NCBI RefSeq assembly: GCF_052119585.1
Contig: NZ_JBGQOJ010000020.1
Location: forward strand, 1-62,024
Origin: JBGQOJ01 sp052119585
Lineage (GTDB): Bacteria > Pseudomonadota > Alphaproteobacteria > Rhodobacterales > Rhodobacteraceae
DNA: 62,024 nt
Reading direction: 5' to 3'
The notes under the pieces were generated by a model, which was given only the letters and a program-made list of their open reading frames with translations, searched no databases and was not told the DNA's origin. Made by a program: the position numbers and the translations under genes. Every line of letters starts with the position of its first letter. The first letter of the stretch is position 1. Shown here one piece after another: positions 25,509 through 34,994 of this stretch.

Positions 25509-28166
25509 TCAACCCTCCATCACGGCAATCGCCGCCTTGATTGCGGCCTCGGCATTCGATGCATCCGCACCACCAGCCTGCGCCATATCGGGACGGCCAC
25601 CGCCCCCTTTGCCGCCAAGCTCCGCTGCTGCGACCTTGACCAGATCTACTGCCGACACCCGCGACGTCATGTCATCAGTCACCCCGGCCGCAACAGCCGC
25701 CTTGCCACCCGCATCCGCGATCAACAAAACAGCGCCTGACCCCATCCGGGCCTTGTGCGCATCAATCAACGCCGGAAGATCCTTGCCACTCACGCCGGAA
25801 AGAACTTGAGCTATGAATGGTATACCATTGATTTCATTCATTTCTACCCCGGCTTGCCCCCCGCCAGACATGGCAAGTTCCCGGCGAAGCTGCGCAACCT
25901 CGTTCTGAAGGGCCTTGCGTTCCTCCATCATTATGCGGACCCGTGCAGGCACATCGGCAATCGGGGATTTCAGCGAGGTCGCAATGTCGGACAATGCCCG
26001 CTCCTGCGCCCGCAGATAGTCCAGCGCAGCCTGACCTGTCAGCGCTTCGATCCGACGCACGCCGGCAGCCGACGCGCTATCGCCAAGGACGACCAGAACC
26101 CCAATGTCGCCGGTTTGGCGCACATGGGTGCCGCCGCACAGCTCCAGCGAATAGGTCATGCCGTCGGCCCCCTTGCCCGATCCGCGCTCGCGCCCCATAG
26201 AAACCACACGCACCTCGTCGCCGTATTTCTCGCCGAACAGCGCCTGTGCACCCAAGGCGCGAGCGTCATCTGGAGACATGATCCGCGTGTCGACGGGGGT
26301 GTTTTGCCGGATATAGTCGTTCACCTCGGCTTCGACCTGCGCCAGCTCGGCCTCGCTCATCGCCTTGGTGTGGCTGAAATCGAACCGCAGGCGGTCATCG
26401 GCATTCAATGATCCGCGCTGCGCCACATGGGTACCAAGCGCGTTGCGAAGTGCCTCGTGCAGCAGATGCGTGGCCGAATGGTTGGCACGAATCGCCGACC
26501 GGCGCGCGTGATCCACAACCAGTTCAGCACCCTGCCCGACCTCTATGGCGCCTTTGGTAATTTCGGCTATATGCATGAAAACACCCGCAGATTTCCGAGT
26601 TTCAATGATGCGCGCGGCACCACCTTCAACCTTCATCTCGCCGCTGTCCCCCACCTGACCGCCACTTTCCGCATAAAACGGCGTCTGGTTCAGGACAATC
26701 GCAATCCTGGCACCCAGGCCCGCGCGATCAACCGGCTTGCCATCCTTGACGATGGCAAGAATTTGCCCCTCTGCCACTTCGGTGTCGTAGCCCAGAAACT
26801 CGGTCGGGCCATGTTTGTCGGCCAGATCGAACCAGATCGCCGCATCGGCGGTCTCGCCCGATCCCGACCAGGCGGCCCGTGCCTTGGCCTTTTGCTCCTG
26901 CATGGCTGCGTCAAAGCCCGCGATGTCAACCGCCCGGCCTTTTTCGCGCAACGCATCCTGTGTCAGGTCAAGCGGAAAGCCATAGGTATCGTAAAGTTTG
27001 AACGCCGCCGCCCCCGGCAAGGCCGCGCCTTCGGGCAGCCGCGCCAGTTCGTCGTCCAGCAGGTGCAGACCGCGGTCAAGCGTCTGCTTGAAACGGGTTT
27101 CTTCCAGCCTCAACGTTTCCTCGATCATCGATTGGGCGCGGCCCAATTCGGGAAAGTGCGCGCCCATCTGGCGAACCAATGCCGGCACAAGGCGGTGCAT
27201 CAAAGGCTCTGTCGCGCCCAAAAGATGTGCATGCCGCATAGCACGACGCATAATCCGGCGCAGCACATAACCCCGACCCTCGTTCGATGGCATCACACCA
27301 TCCGCCATAAGAAAAGATGTGGATCGCAGGTGGTCGGCAATCACGCGATGATGCACCTTGCCAGGACCATCTGGATCAACCGAGGTCGCATGGGCAGATG
27401 CCTCGATCAGGCTGCGCATCAGGTCCGTATCATAGTTGTCGTGCTTGCCCTGCAACAATGCCCCGACCCGCTCCAGCCCCATGCCGGTGTCGATCGACGG
27501 CTTTGGCAGCGCCTCGCGGCGGCCATCTTCGAATTGCTCGAACTGCATGAACACAAGGTTCCAGATCTCAATGAACCGGTCGCCATCCTCGTCTGGGCTG
27601 CCCGGAGGGCCACCGGCAATATGGTCACCGTGATCGTAGAAAATCTCGGTACACGGGCCACACGGACCAGTCGGCCCCATCGACCAGAAGTTGTCATTGG
27701 TCGGAATACGGATGATCCGGTCGTCCGGCAGGCCAGCGTATTTCTTCCAGATGTCCGCCGCCTCGTCATCTGTGTGGTAAACGGTAACCAGCAGGCGGTC
27801 TTTGTTAATGCCGAATTCTTTGGTTATCAGGTCCCAGGCATAGGGAATTGCCTGTTCCTTGAAATAATCGCCAAAGCTGAAGTTCCCGAGCATCTCAAAA
27901 AAAGTGTGGTGGCGCGCCGTGTAGCCGACATTGTCCAGATCGTTATGCTTGCCGCCGGCGCGAACGCATTTTTGACTTGTCGTCGCGCGTGAATAAGGAC
28001 GGTGCTCGACGCCGGTAAAGACGTTTTTGAACTGAACCATGCCAGAATTGGTGAACATCAACGTCGGATCATTGCGCGGCACCAGTGGAGAGCTGTCCAC
28101 CACCGCGTGATCGTTTTTTGCGTAAAAATCAAGGAAGGTGGAGCGAATATCGTTCAGGCTTGGCAT
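25509..28166 (-). CDS. alaS: alanine--tRNA ligase
   Basis: 885 aa, full length. It has the class II catalytic core (residues 1-460), an editing domain with the HSATHLLHEAL and CGGTHVRQTGDIG zinc motifs, and the C-Ala domain. It charges tRNA-Ala and clears mischarged Ser/Gly. It follows recA by about 130 bp, after a terminator. Confidence 0.96.
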   Translation of the reverse strand: MPSLNDIRSTFLDFYAKNDHAVVDSSPLVPRNDPTLMFTNSGMVQFKNVFTGVEHRPYSRATTSQKCVRAGGKHNDLDNVGYTARHHTFFEMLGNFSFGDYFKEQAIPYAWDLITKEFGINKDRLLVTVYHTDDEAADIWKKYAGLPDDRIIRIPTNDNFWSMGPTGPCGPCTEIFYDHGDHIAGGPPGSPDEDGDRFIEIWNLVFMQFEQFEDGRREALPKPSIDTGMGLERVGALLQGKHDNYDTDLMRSLIEASAHATSVDPDGPGKVHHRVIADHLRSTSFLMADGVMPSNEGRGYVLRRIMRRAMRHAHLLGATEPLMHRLVPALVRQMGAHFPELGRAQSMIEETLRLEETRFKQTLDRGLHLLDDELARLPEGAALPGAAAFKLYDTYGFPLDLTQDALREKGRAVDIAGFDAAMQEQKAKARAAWSGSGETADAAIWFDLADKHGPTEFLGYDTEVAEGQILAIVKDGKPVDRAGLGARIAIVLNQTPFYAESGGQVGDSGEMKVEGGAARIIETRKSAGVFMHIAEITKGAIEVGQGAELVVDHARRSAIRANHSATHLLHEALRNALGTHVAQRGSLNADDRLRFDFSHTKAMSEAELAQVEAEVNDYIRQNTPVDTRIMSPDDARALGAQALFGEKYGDEVRVVSMGRERGSGKGADGMTYSLELCGGTHVRQTGDIGVLVVLGDSASAAGVRRIEALTGQAALDYLRAQERALSDIATSLKSPIADVPARVRIMMEERKALQNEVAQLRRELAMSGGGQAGVEMNEINGIPFIAQVLSGVSGKDLPALIDAHKARMGSGAVLLIADAGGKAAVAAGVTDDMTSRVSAVDLVKVAAAELGGKGGGGRPDMAQAGGADASNAEAAIKAAIAVMEG

Positions 28167-28240
28167 GGGGCAAGGTCTCTGCGCGTTGGATCAGGGGTTG
28201 GGTCGGTCTATCCCCGCAATCTAAGCCTGTCCACCATAAG

Positions 28241-28272
28241 AAAAAAGGTCGAAGCAGCATTTGCTTCGACCT
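28241..28272 (-). terminator. rho-independent terminator after recA
   Basis: On the minus strand the stem AGGTCGAAGCA / TGCTTCGACCT is followed by a run of six T. Confidence 0.88.
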
Positions 28273-28298
28273 ATTGTTCTTAATTTACAGAAATGCGG

Positions 28299-29381
28299 TC
28301 AACCTTCGACTAGATCATCGCCATTATCGCTATCATCGCCACCGCTGCTGTCAAACTCCAGCCCATGCGATGCGCGGATCTTATCCTCGATTGCAATTGC
28401 GATATGCGGATTTTCTTTCAGGAAGGTCTTCGAGTTTTCCCGGCCCTGCCCGATACGCTCGTCCCCGTAAGAGAACCATGCACCGGATTTCTCGACCACA
28501 CCGGCCTTTACACCAAGGTCAAGCAACTCGCCTGTCTTGGAAATGCCTTCGCCGTACATGATGTCGAACTCGACCTGTTTGAAGGGCGGTGCCACCTTGT
28601 TTTTGACGACCTTAACCCGGGTTGCGTTGCCTACAACCTCGTCCCGGTCCTTGATCGCGCCAATCCGGCGAATATCAAGCCGGACCGAAGAATAGAATTT
28701 CAGCGCATTGCCACCAGTTGTCGTCTCGGGGCTACCGAACATCACGCCGATCTTCATGCGAATCTGGTTGATGAAAATCACCGTGCATTTGGTCCGGCTG
28801 ATCGACCCGGTCAACTTGCGCATTGCCTGACTCATCAGTCGGGCGTGAACACCAACACTGCTATCACCCATATCGCCCTCAAGCTCTGACTTCGGCGTCA
28901 GGGCCGCGACAGAGTCGATGACGATCATGCTGACCGCGCCGGAACGCACCAGCGTATCGACGATTTCCAGCGCTTGTTCGCCCGTATCGGGTTGAGAGAT
29001 CAACAATTCGTCAAGATTGACCCCCAATTTCTTGGCATATCCCGGATCAAGCGCATGTTCCGCGTCAACAAAAGCGCATACGCCGCCTTTCTTCTGCTCT
29101 TCTGCGATGCAATGCAGAGTCAACGTCGTCTTGCCCGAACTTTCCGGGCCATAAACTTCGACAACGCGGCCCTTTGGAAGGCCACCGATTCCAAGGGCGA
29201 TATCGAGCCCGAGGGAACCAGTCGACGTAGATTCAATTTCCTGAACCGCGCCGTTCTGCCCCAGTTTCATGATCGAGCCTTTGCCGAACTGACGTTCGAT
29301 CTGGGCCAGCGCAGAATCGAGCGCCTTTTGCTTTTCGGAATCGCGCTTGGTATTCATGCTGAGGAGTTCTGCCGTTGCCAT
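28299..29381 (-). CDS. recA: recombinase RecA
   Basis: 360 aa. Walker A GPESSGKT lies at residues 78-85 after the RQFGKGSIMKLG region; the L1/L2 loops and an acidic C-terminus are present. It forms DNA filaments for homologous repair and triggers LexA self-cleavage. An SOS box lies about 54 bp upstream. Confidence 0.97.
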   Translation of the reverse strand: MATAELLSMNTKRDSEKQKALDSALAQIERQFGKGSIMKLGQNGAVQEIESTSTGSLGLDIALGIGGLPKGRVVEVYGPESSGKTTLTLHCIAEEQKKGGVCAFVDAEHALDPGYAKKLGVNLDELLISQPDTGEQALEIVDTLVRSGAVSMIVIDSVAALTPKSELEGDMGDSSVGVHARLMSQAMRKLTGSISRTKCTVIFINQIRMKIGVMFGSPETTTGGNALKFYSSVRLDIRRIGAIKDRDEVVGNATRVKVVKNKVAPPFKQVEFDIMYGEGISKTGELLDLGVKAGVVEKSGAWFSYGDERIGQGRENSKTFLKENPHIAIAIEDKIRASHGLEFDSSGGDDSDNGDDLVEG

Positions 29382-29434
29382 TTTAATTCAGTCCCTTATT
29401 CCACACCCTGGGTCGGGCGGCAATGATTGCCTTT

Positions 29435-29449
29435 GTTCTTCTCTTGTTC
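29435..29449 (-). promoter_or_regulatory. SOS (LexA) box of recA
   Basis: GTTC-N7-GTTC (GTTCTTCTCTTGTTC on the plus strand), the alphaproteobacterial LexA direct-repeat site, is in the recA leader about 54 bp before the start codon. Confidence 0.82.
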
Positions 29450-29579
29450 TCATTTCTTATGGGATCAAAAGAAGAACATTTCAACATATTTCTTCATGAC
29501 CCATCTTTTTCCCAAATAGGTTAAGGAGTAGTTTACAGTGCAGTGACGGTGTGGAATTTTGTGAGAGTTGGACTGCTAT

Positions 29580-30182
29580 ATGCTTGTTTTCTGGAAGGAA
29601 AATCTGGTTCTTCTGGCCGTGCCGAAGACCGGAACCACCGCCCTTTCCGAGGCATTGGCACCACATGCATCGACGATCATATCGGATCCACCCATCCTGA
29701 AACACGCACCCATCTATCGGTATAACCGGTTTTTACGCCCGTTTTTCGAGGGTGTCGGCGGGCAAGAAATTGAAACCGTGGCGATGATCCGGGAACCCGT
29801 CGACTGGCTGGGCAGTTGGTACCGGTATCGCAGGCGACCGCATTTGAACGGCAACCCGAACAGCACAGCCGGGATCAGCTTTGATACCTTTGTCGACGCC
29901 TATCTGATGGGCAAGCGGCCCGCGTTCGCCGAGGTCGGATCGCAGGCGAAGTTTGTCACAGGAGCAGACGGCGCGGTGGGTGTCGACCATCTGTTTTGCT
30001 ACGAACAACCTGACCGGCTGATCCGGTTTCTGGAGGATCGCCTTCAGATCACCCTCGTCCTGCCCCGCAGCAATGTCTCGCCCCGAATGGATGTAACACT
30101 TTCACCCGAGATCGAAGCACGTCTGCGCCGAAAGCGCGCCGACGAATTCGCCATCTGGGAGGCGTCGCGTCGCCGCCTGTAA
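29580..30182 (+). CDS. sulfotransferase-family-like protein
   Basis: 200 aa. The N-terminal VPKTGTTAL matches the 5'-phosphosulfate binding loop of PAPS-dependent sulfotransferases, and IREPVDWLGSWYRYR resembles the 3'-phosphate motif. Acceptor unknown. The protein is shorter than most sulfotransferases (about 250-300 aa) but both key motifs are present. ATG 29580 has a GAGAG ribosome site; the frame opens 12 bp earlier. It is convergent with cckA and isolated from other sulfate genes. Confidence 0.72.
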   Translation: MLVFWKENLVLLAVPKTGTTALSEALAPHASTIISDPPILKHAPIYRYNRFLRPFFEGVGGQEIETVAMIREPVDWLGSWYRYRRRPHLNGNPNSTAGISFDTFVDAYLMGKRPAFAEVGSQAKFVTGADGAVGVDHLFCYEQPDRLIRFLEDRLQITLVLPRSNVSPRMDVTLSPEIEARLRRKRADEFAIWEASRRRL

Positions 30183-30206
30183 CGCGGATTGTCCGCGATA
30201 CACCGC

Positions 30207-32510
30207 CTATTGCAGTTGGTTTTGCACGGTCAGCGTCAAATCTTTCAGCGAGAACGGTTTGGGCAGGAACACAGAGTTCGGAATGCTGATCTGCGCATCG
30301 GCAAAGGATTCCTCGGCATAGCCCGAGACGAACACCACCTTGACCCCCGGCCTGTCCATCAATGCCTTTTTCACCCAGCTTGGTCCGTCCAGCCCCGGCA
30401 TGATAACATCGGTCACAAAAAGATCGACGGTCAGGTTCTTGTCCTCGAGGGTGCGCAGCGCCTCCTCGGCATTTTCGGCCTCCAGCACGGTGTAGCCCCG
30501 CATCCTTAGCGCCCGGGAGGCAAAGGCGCGGACCGGCGCCTCGTCCTCGACAAGCAGCACGACCCCCTCCTGCGGGGTGCCCATATTCGGCACAGAAGTT
30601 ACGGCACGCTTGGCAACAGGTTCGATGGGGCGGTCAAACACCGGGAAATACAGGGAAAAACACGACCCCGTGCCAATGGCACTGTCGACAAAAATAAACC
30701 CGCCGGATTGCTTTACAATTCCATAGGCCGTGGACAGGCCCAAACCGGTTCCCTCTCCCTGTCGTTTTGTCGTGAAGAACGGTTCGAAAATTTTTGGAAT
30801 CTGGTCCGGGGGAATTCCCGTTCCCTGGTCGGTCACAGTGACCAAAACGTAATTTCCCGCCGGCACAACCACACGGTCACGGGCCAACGGCACGACAAGA
30901 CGGCGGGTTTCCGTTTCGATCCGGATATCGCCCCCCGCAGGCATGGCGTCCCGTGCGTTGACCACCAGGTTCATCAGCACCTGTTCCAGCTGTCGCTTGT
31001 CCGCGCGGATCGGCAAAAGCGCCGGATCATGCGTTAGGGAAAGCGAGACCGTCTCGCCCACCAGCCGGTTCAGAAGATGCGTCAGATCGGCCAGCGTGTC
31101 GCGGAGGTCAAGAACTTGCGGCTGAAGGTTCTGTTTGCGCGAAAATGCCAGCAACTGGCCAACAAGCGAGGCGGCGCGATTGGAATTCTGGCTGATCTGC
31201 ACAAGATCGCCGTATTCGGGGTCATTCTCGTCGTGGCGCAGCATCAGCAGGTCGCAGTGGCCTGAAATCGCGGTCAACAGATTGTTGAAATCATGCGCCA
31301 CGCCCCCTGCCAACTGGCCAATCGCCTGCATTTTCTGGCTTTGGACAAACTGGGCCTCCAGTGTCTTCAACTCTGTCGCGTCCACCAGCACCGCGACCAG
31401 CATCGGCTGATCGTCCTCGATCACCCGGCCAAGCGTCACCTGCAGGTACACCTCGGACGGGGGCCGGGTGGCGCGCAGAACCTCTGGATGGTTCAGCCCG
31501 CGCCCGGCCGCGGCATCCTGCAACCAGTCCGCGACACTGCGCCCCAATCCCTCGACAAGGTCCGACAGAACCGTTTCTGGTGCGACCGGATCATCCAGCA
31601 AGGCCCGTGCCAACCGGTTTGCCATCCTGATCTTTCCATCAGGCGCTATTTTCAACATAGGAACAGGCAGTTCATCGAAGAATTGCCAATCCACAACCGC
31701 GCTTTGGGTCGCAGTTCCGCGCAGAATATAGATTTCGCGCCGACCTGCGGCGCTGTCGTATTCCGCCACCACAGCATGGCATTTGCCCTCTGCCGACGAA
31801 ATCTCGTTCAGCTGGCCCGACCGCAACGGCAGACCCGGAAAGATCCGGTCAAGCGTCTTGGGCCGCCCCCCCAGCATCTCCCGCATCGCCTCGTTCATGA
31901 ACAGGACGGTTCCGGATTTACTGGCCGTCAGCATCGGAACGGTCAGGGCATCTGTGCTGCGGGCGGGTCCGCGATCGGCGATGTCCTCGACCCGCCACAA
32001 ATATCCGCTTTGGCCGATCTGATGCACGGAGAGGCGGATATGGCCGCGCTTGGTCACAGAATCTTCTGTCGCGGCACCAAAGGCGCTGGCGCGGTTTTGA
32101 AGCCGGAACACGATCTCTGTCGGATTGGCGAAGAAATCCGCGATACATCCGGCAAGGCTTTGACCGGGTGTGGTTCCGAACCGGTCCTTTGCCGAGGCGT
32201 TGCAATAAAAGACCTCGCCATCGGGATCAGCCAAAAATCCCGGAGAGGCGTCATGCGCAATGAACAATGCCGTCGTGCTGCAAAGCTGTTGATGGCTGCG
32301 GTTCTGGTGTGCGCTCAGCACCCGCACAGCCAGCACCGCCACCCCAAAACTGACCCCGGTCGCCAATAGCACCAACCCGATCAAAACGTCGGGAACTATG
32401 ACCGAAGCACCAAGAAGAACGGTCGAAAACACGGCCAGAAGACCTGATCGCGGTGCCAGCCTGCCAGAGACCCGCGTCAGTTCTGGCATCAGATCCGCCG
32501 GATGCGCCAC
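30207..32510 (-). CDS. cckA: cell-cycle hybrid histidine kinase CckA
   Basis: 767 aa. There are two N-terminal membrane helices (about residues 24-64), PAS-like regions, a HisKA domain with phospho-His406 (GGVAHDFNNLL), an ATPase domain (NARDAMPAGG, GTGLGLSTAYGI), and a C-terminal receiver with Asp701 (VTDVIMPGLDG) and Lys751. This is the CckA architecture; CckA signals via ChpT to CtrA. The GTG at 32510 with an AAGGG site is chosen; the frame is open to 32543. A CtrA-type site lies about 50 bp upstream. Confidence 0.86.
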   Translation of the reverse strand: MAHPADLMPELTRVSGRLAPRSGLLAVFSTVLLGASVIVPDVLIGLVLLATGVSFGVAVLAVRVLSAHQNRSHQQLCSTTALFIAHDASPGFLADPDGEVFYCNASAKDRFGTTPGQSLAGCIADFFANPTEIVFRLQNRASAFGAATEDSVTKRGHIRLSVHQIGQSGYLWRVEDIADRGPARSTDALTVPMLTASKSGTVLFMNEAMREMLGGRPKTLDRIFPGLPLRSGQLNEISSAEGKCHAVVAEYDSAAGRREIYILRGTATQSAVVDWQFFDELPVPMLKIAPDGKIRMANRLARALLDDPVAPETVLSDLVEGLGRSVADWLQDAAAGRGLNHPEVLRATRPPSEVYLQVTLGRVIEDDQPMLVAVLVDATELKTLEAQFVQSQKMQAIGQLAGGVAHDFNNLLTAISGHCDLLMLRHDENDPEYGDLVQISQNSNRAASLVGQLLAFSRKQNLQPQVLDLRDTLADLTHLLNRLVGETVSLSLTHDPALLPIRADKRQLEQVLMNLVVNARDAMPAGGDIRIETETRRLVVPLARDRVVVPAGNYVLVTVTDQGTGIPPDQIPKIFEPFFTTKRQGEGTGLGLSTAYGIVKQSGGFIFVDSAIGTGSCFSLYFPVFDRPIEPVAKRAVTSVPNMGTPQEGVVLLVEDEAPVRAFASRALRMRGYTVLEAENAEEALRTLEDKNLTVDLFVTDVIMPGLDGPSWVKKALMDRPGVKVVFVSGYAEESFADAQISIPNSVFLPKPFSLKDLTLTVQNQLQ

Positions 32511-32559
32511 GCTCAACCCTTTCTTCGATTCGTTCGACCGCAATTCTCGGTCCCAAATC

Positions 32560-32575
32560 GTTAAGCGCCGATTAA
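32560..32575 (-). promoter_or_regulatory. CtrA-type binding site upstream of cckA
   Basis: The minus strand reads TTAA-TCGGCGC-TTAAC, a perfect TTAA-N7-TTAAC CtrA site, about 50 bp before the cckA start in the gap to the rsmB-like gene. Confidence 0.65.
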
Positions 32576-32624
32576 GTCGAAAAATTGAGCGAAAAAAACC
32601 ATTCCAGGTTGATTATTCAGGAAT

Positions 32625-33791
32625 TCACACACGCGTCAATAGTGCGATAAAAAAGCCGTCCCCGCCGTCAATCGGTGTAAGGCGCCGTTTTTCAAGCAAT
32701 TTCCAACCCGCGCGATGTGACAGAAAGGCGTCGATCTGCGACGCGTTCTCGTCCTTGAGCAACGAGCAGGTCGCGTAGGCAAGAACGCCACCTTTCGCCA
32801 CATAACCCGCTGCTTTATCTAGTATTTCTCCTTGCAACCGGACCAATTGGCGCAACCGGTCATCAGTCAGCAGCCATTTCGCCTCGGGCGCGCGCCGCCA
32901 CGACCCGCTGCCCGAACAAGGCACATCCAGAAGGACCAGATCAAAGGGCGCGTGGCCGGCGATGTCGGAGGTGCGCAAACGGGTCACCTCGACGCCCGCA
33001 CGCGCGGCGCGCACGGGCAAATCGGCCATGCGGCGGGATTCTATGTCATGGGCAAAGAAGGTGGCATCGGCACGGGCCGCCATCGCCAAAGTCTTGCCGC
33101 CGCCCCCCGCACAATAGTCCAGAACGCGGGCGCCGGTGCGCAGCGGCAGCATATCCGTTATCGCCTGAGACGCAGCGTCCTGCAATTCGACCAGCCCCAG
33201 GGTATAGGCCTGTGAGTTCTGGATTCTTCTTGCGTTTTCAGTGACATCCAAGGCGGTGTTCGACAAGGGATGCGGCACTGTGACAATGCCCTCGGCGGCC
33301 AGTGATGCGACGGCATCGTCGCGGGTTCCCGCGCGTAGATTGACTCGCAAAAACACAGGCGCACGGTGGCGCAGACTGTCGCACACCGCCTCGAAATCCC
33401 CCGACAAAGAGGCCATCAACGGCGGTGCGAGCCAGTCGGGAATGTCCAGCCGCACATTGCGCGGCATCTCGGTGCGGGGCGGCTGTTGCTCTGCCTCGCT
33501 CTGGGGCGCGGGCGCGTGCCCTTCGCCATTGAAAAACAACGCAGGATCAGCGCCTTGCGCGCGTAAGCTGCCAAGCATCACGGCGCGGCCATCCGCCCCG
33601 CCGCCCAGAAAGGCGCAGGACCTGCGGCGGCGCAGCGCGTCGAATACATGATCGCGCACGGCGGCACGGTCTTTTGACCCGGCAAAACGGCTGCCACGCG
33701 CCCAGTTCGTCAGCGCGCGTTCAGCCGCATAGCCTTTGGCGACCTGATCCAGAACCTCGATTGCGGCACTGATCCGCGCGGCGGGCGTCAC
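32625..33791 (-). CDS. RsmB/NOP-family rRNA cytosine-C5 methyltransferase
   Basis: 388 aa. The SAM site VLDYCAGGGGKTLAMAAR, the catalytic DVPCSGSGSWRR and the motif YATCSLLKDEN carry the two cysteines of the m5C methyltransferase mechanism. It likely methylates 16S rRNA as RsmB does (C967 in E. coli), but the target base is not proven. Start is the GTG at 33791. Confidence 0.87.
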   Translation of the reverse strand: MTPAARISAAIEVLDQVAKGYAAERALTNWARGSRFAGSKDRAAVRDHVFDALRRRRSCAFLGGGADGRAVMLGSLRAQGADPALFFNGEGHAPAPQSEAEQQPPRTEMPRNVRLDIPDWLAPPLMASLSGDFEAVCDSLRHRAPVFLRVNLRAGTRDDAVASLAAEGIVTVPHPLSNTALDVTENARRIQNSQAYTLGLVELQDAASQAITDMLPLRTGARVLDYCAGGGGKTLAMAARADATFFAHDIESRRMADLPVRAARAGVEVTRLRTSDIAGHAPFDLVLLDVPCSGSGSWRRAPEAKWLLTDDRLRQLVRLQGEILDKAAGYVAKGGVLAYATCSLLKDENASQIDAFLSHRAGWKLLEKRRLTPIDGGDGFFIALLTRV

Positions 33792-34026
33792 GCGCCGAAC
33801 CTGGCATTAAGAAAAACACTCAAGCCACTGATATTGATTACGTCTATCATCATAAATTCCGGATTCCGGTTTCCGTTTTGCAGGTCGAACCCTTGGCCTT
33901 CTTCCGCGCCCGATCATTTGGGCCGCGTGTTCTTGCCGCCGTTCTATCGCTATACCAGCCCGAATAAAAGACCACGCCGACCGGCGCAAGACACGCGAAG
34001 CCATCGATAAGACCGGAAAACAGCGG

Positions 34027-34869
34027 CTACTTGGAAAACAGCACCGGCACCTTTGCCTTCTCCAGCAGGTCGCGCGTGACGGCCCCGATCACAAAGTCAT
34101 AGGCGCGGGAATGTCCGAACGCCCCCGATGCGATCAGGTCCGCGCCCTGCTCGAATGCGACCTCCATCAGGACATCACCTGTGCCGGACCCCGCCTTGGG
34201 CCGGGTTATCATGTTCACCTTGTAGCCGTGCCGGTCCAGCGCCGCAGCCAAATCCTGTCGCAAGACAGTTTCGCCGTGCGTGCTGTTGCCCTCGGGGCCG
34301 ACGAAAAGAATATCGACCGCCGCACCGGGAGACAGAAGTGCAAGTGCCTCGTGGGCGGCACGGGTCGCCTCGCGGGTATTGCTCCAGCCGATCAACAGGT
34401 GCCGGACGACGCCAAACTCGGTCTTGCCCCGTGGCAACACCAGCACCGGACGCCCCGACTCACGGATCGCCTGTTCCTGTAGGCGGGTCTGGTCGCGTTG
34501 GCCGGTTTCGGGGTCCACTTGCCCCATGACGACCAGATCGGCGGCTCGCAGATGGTTCAGCAGGAAATCTCCCGCCCCGATCATGGTCACATCCTGCTCT
34601 CGCCAGCCCGACACGAAATCCTCGAGCCGCGTGAAATGGTCGAACGTCTTCTTGATCGCGGCGGTCTCTTCCATCTGCCATTCAAGGAACATCGGCCCGA
34701 CAAGGTCAGGCACCCCCATATCGGCCCCCGAATAGGGCACAAACGGCTCTACCGGATGCACGCCGATCAGATGCGCATCCCATGTTTCAGCCAGCGCGCA
34801 GGCCGCTGGCACCAGCCATTCGGCCTCAGGGGCGGTCATAAGTCCGACGGCGATTGTCTTGATCGGCAT
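34027..34869 (-). CDS. tandem universal stress protein
   Basis: 280 aa made of two Usp domains (about 1-140 and 150-280). The C-terminal half has the nucleotide-loop pattern G-x2-G-x9-G (SGAFGHSRAYDFVIGA), with Ala where Ser/Thr is usual. Usp proteins help survival in stress; those of facultative anaerobes are often FNR-controlled. An FNR-type box lies about 118 bp before its start, and it follows ftsH on the same strand. Confidence 0.88.
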   Translation of the reverse strand: MPIKTIAVGLMTAPEAEWLVPAACALAETWDAHLIGVHPVEPFVPYSGADMGVPDLVGPMFLEWQMEETAAIKKTFDHFTRLEDFVSGWREQDVTMIGAGDFLLNHLRAADLVVMGQVDPETGQRDQTRLQEQAIRESGRPVLVLPRGKTEFGVVRHLLIGWSNTREATRAAHEALALLSPGAAVDILFVGPEGNSTHGETVLRQDLAAALDRHGYKVNMITRPKAGSGTGDVLMEVAFEQGADLIASGAFGHSRAYDFVIGAVTRDLLEKAKVPVLFSK

Positions 34870-34980
34870 ATCAATGTCCTTGGCGCGGCCCGGGGTCGGC
34901 GATGGCCGGTTCGGGGGTGATGGTCATAGCGGGGTTAGCGTTAGATAAGTGACACACTATCCGCACCCCGCGCGCCCGCA

Positions 34981-34994
34981 TTGACAGCAATCAA
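34981..34994 (-). promoter_or_regulatory. FNR/CRP-family box upstream of the universal stress gene
   Basis: TTGAC-AGCA-ATCAA matches the TTGAT-N4-ATCAA FNR consensus at nine of ten half-site bases. Its centre is 118 bp before the start codon, so a site at -41.5 would give a leader of about 77 nt. It overlaps the stop of ftsH. Confidence 0.6.

Noticed and set aside
29481..29705. 74-aa minus-strand open frame overlapping the sulfotransferase start
   Set aside because: No domain, and it conflicts with the better-supported plus-strand gene.
33807..34004. 65-aa minus-strand open frame in the gap between the universal stress and rsmB-like genes
   Set aside because: Composition is Arg-rich without a motif or ribosome site, typical of spurious frames in GC-rich DNA.
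33849..34026. Open stretch on the minus strand encoding a hydrophobic start then a basic tail (about 57 residues) after the universal stress gene
   Set aside because: It has no ATG, only a CTG, and no ribosome site; I cannot support it as a gene.
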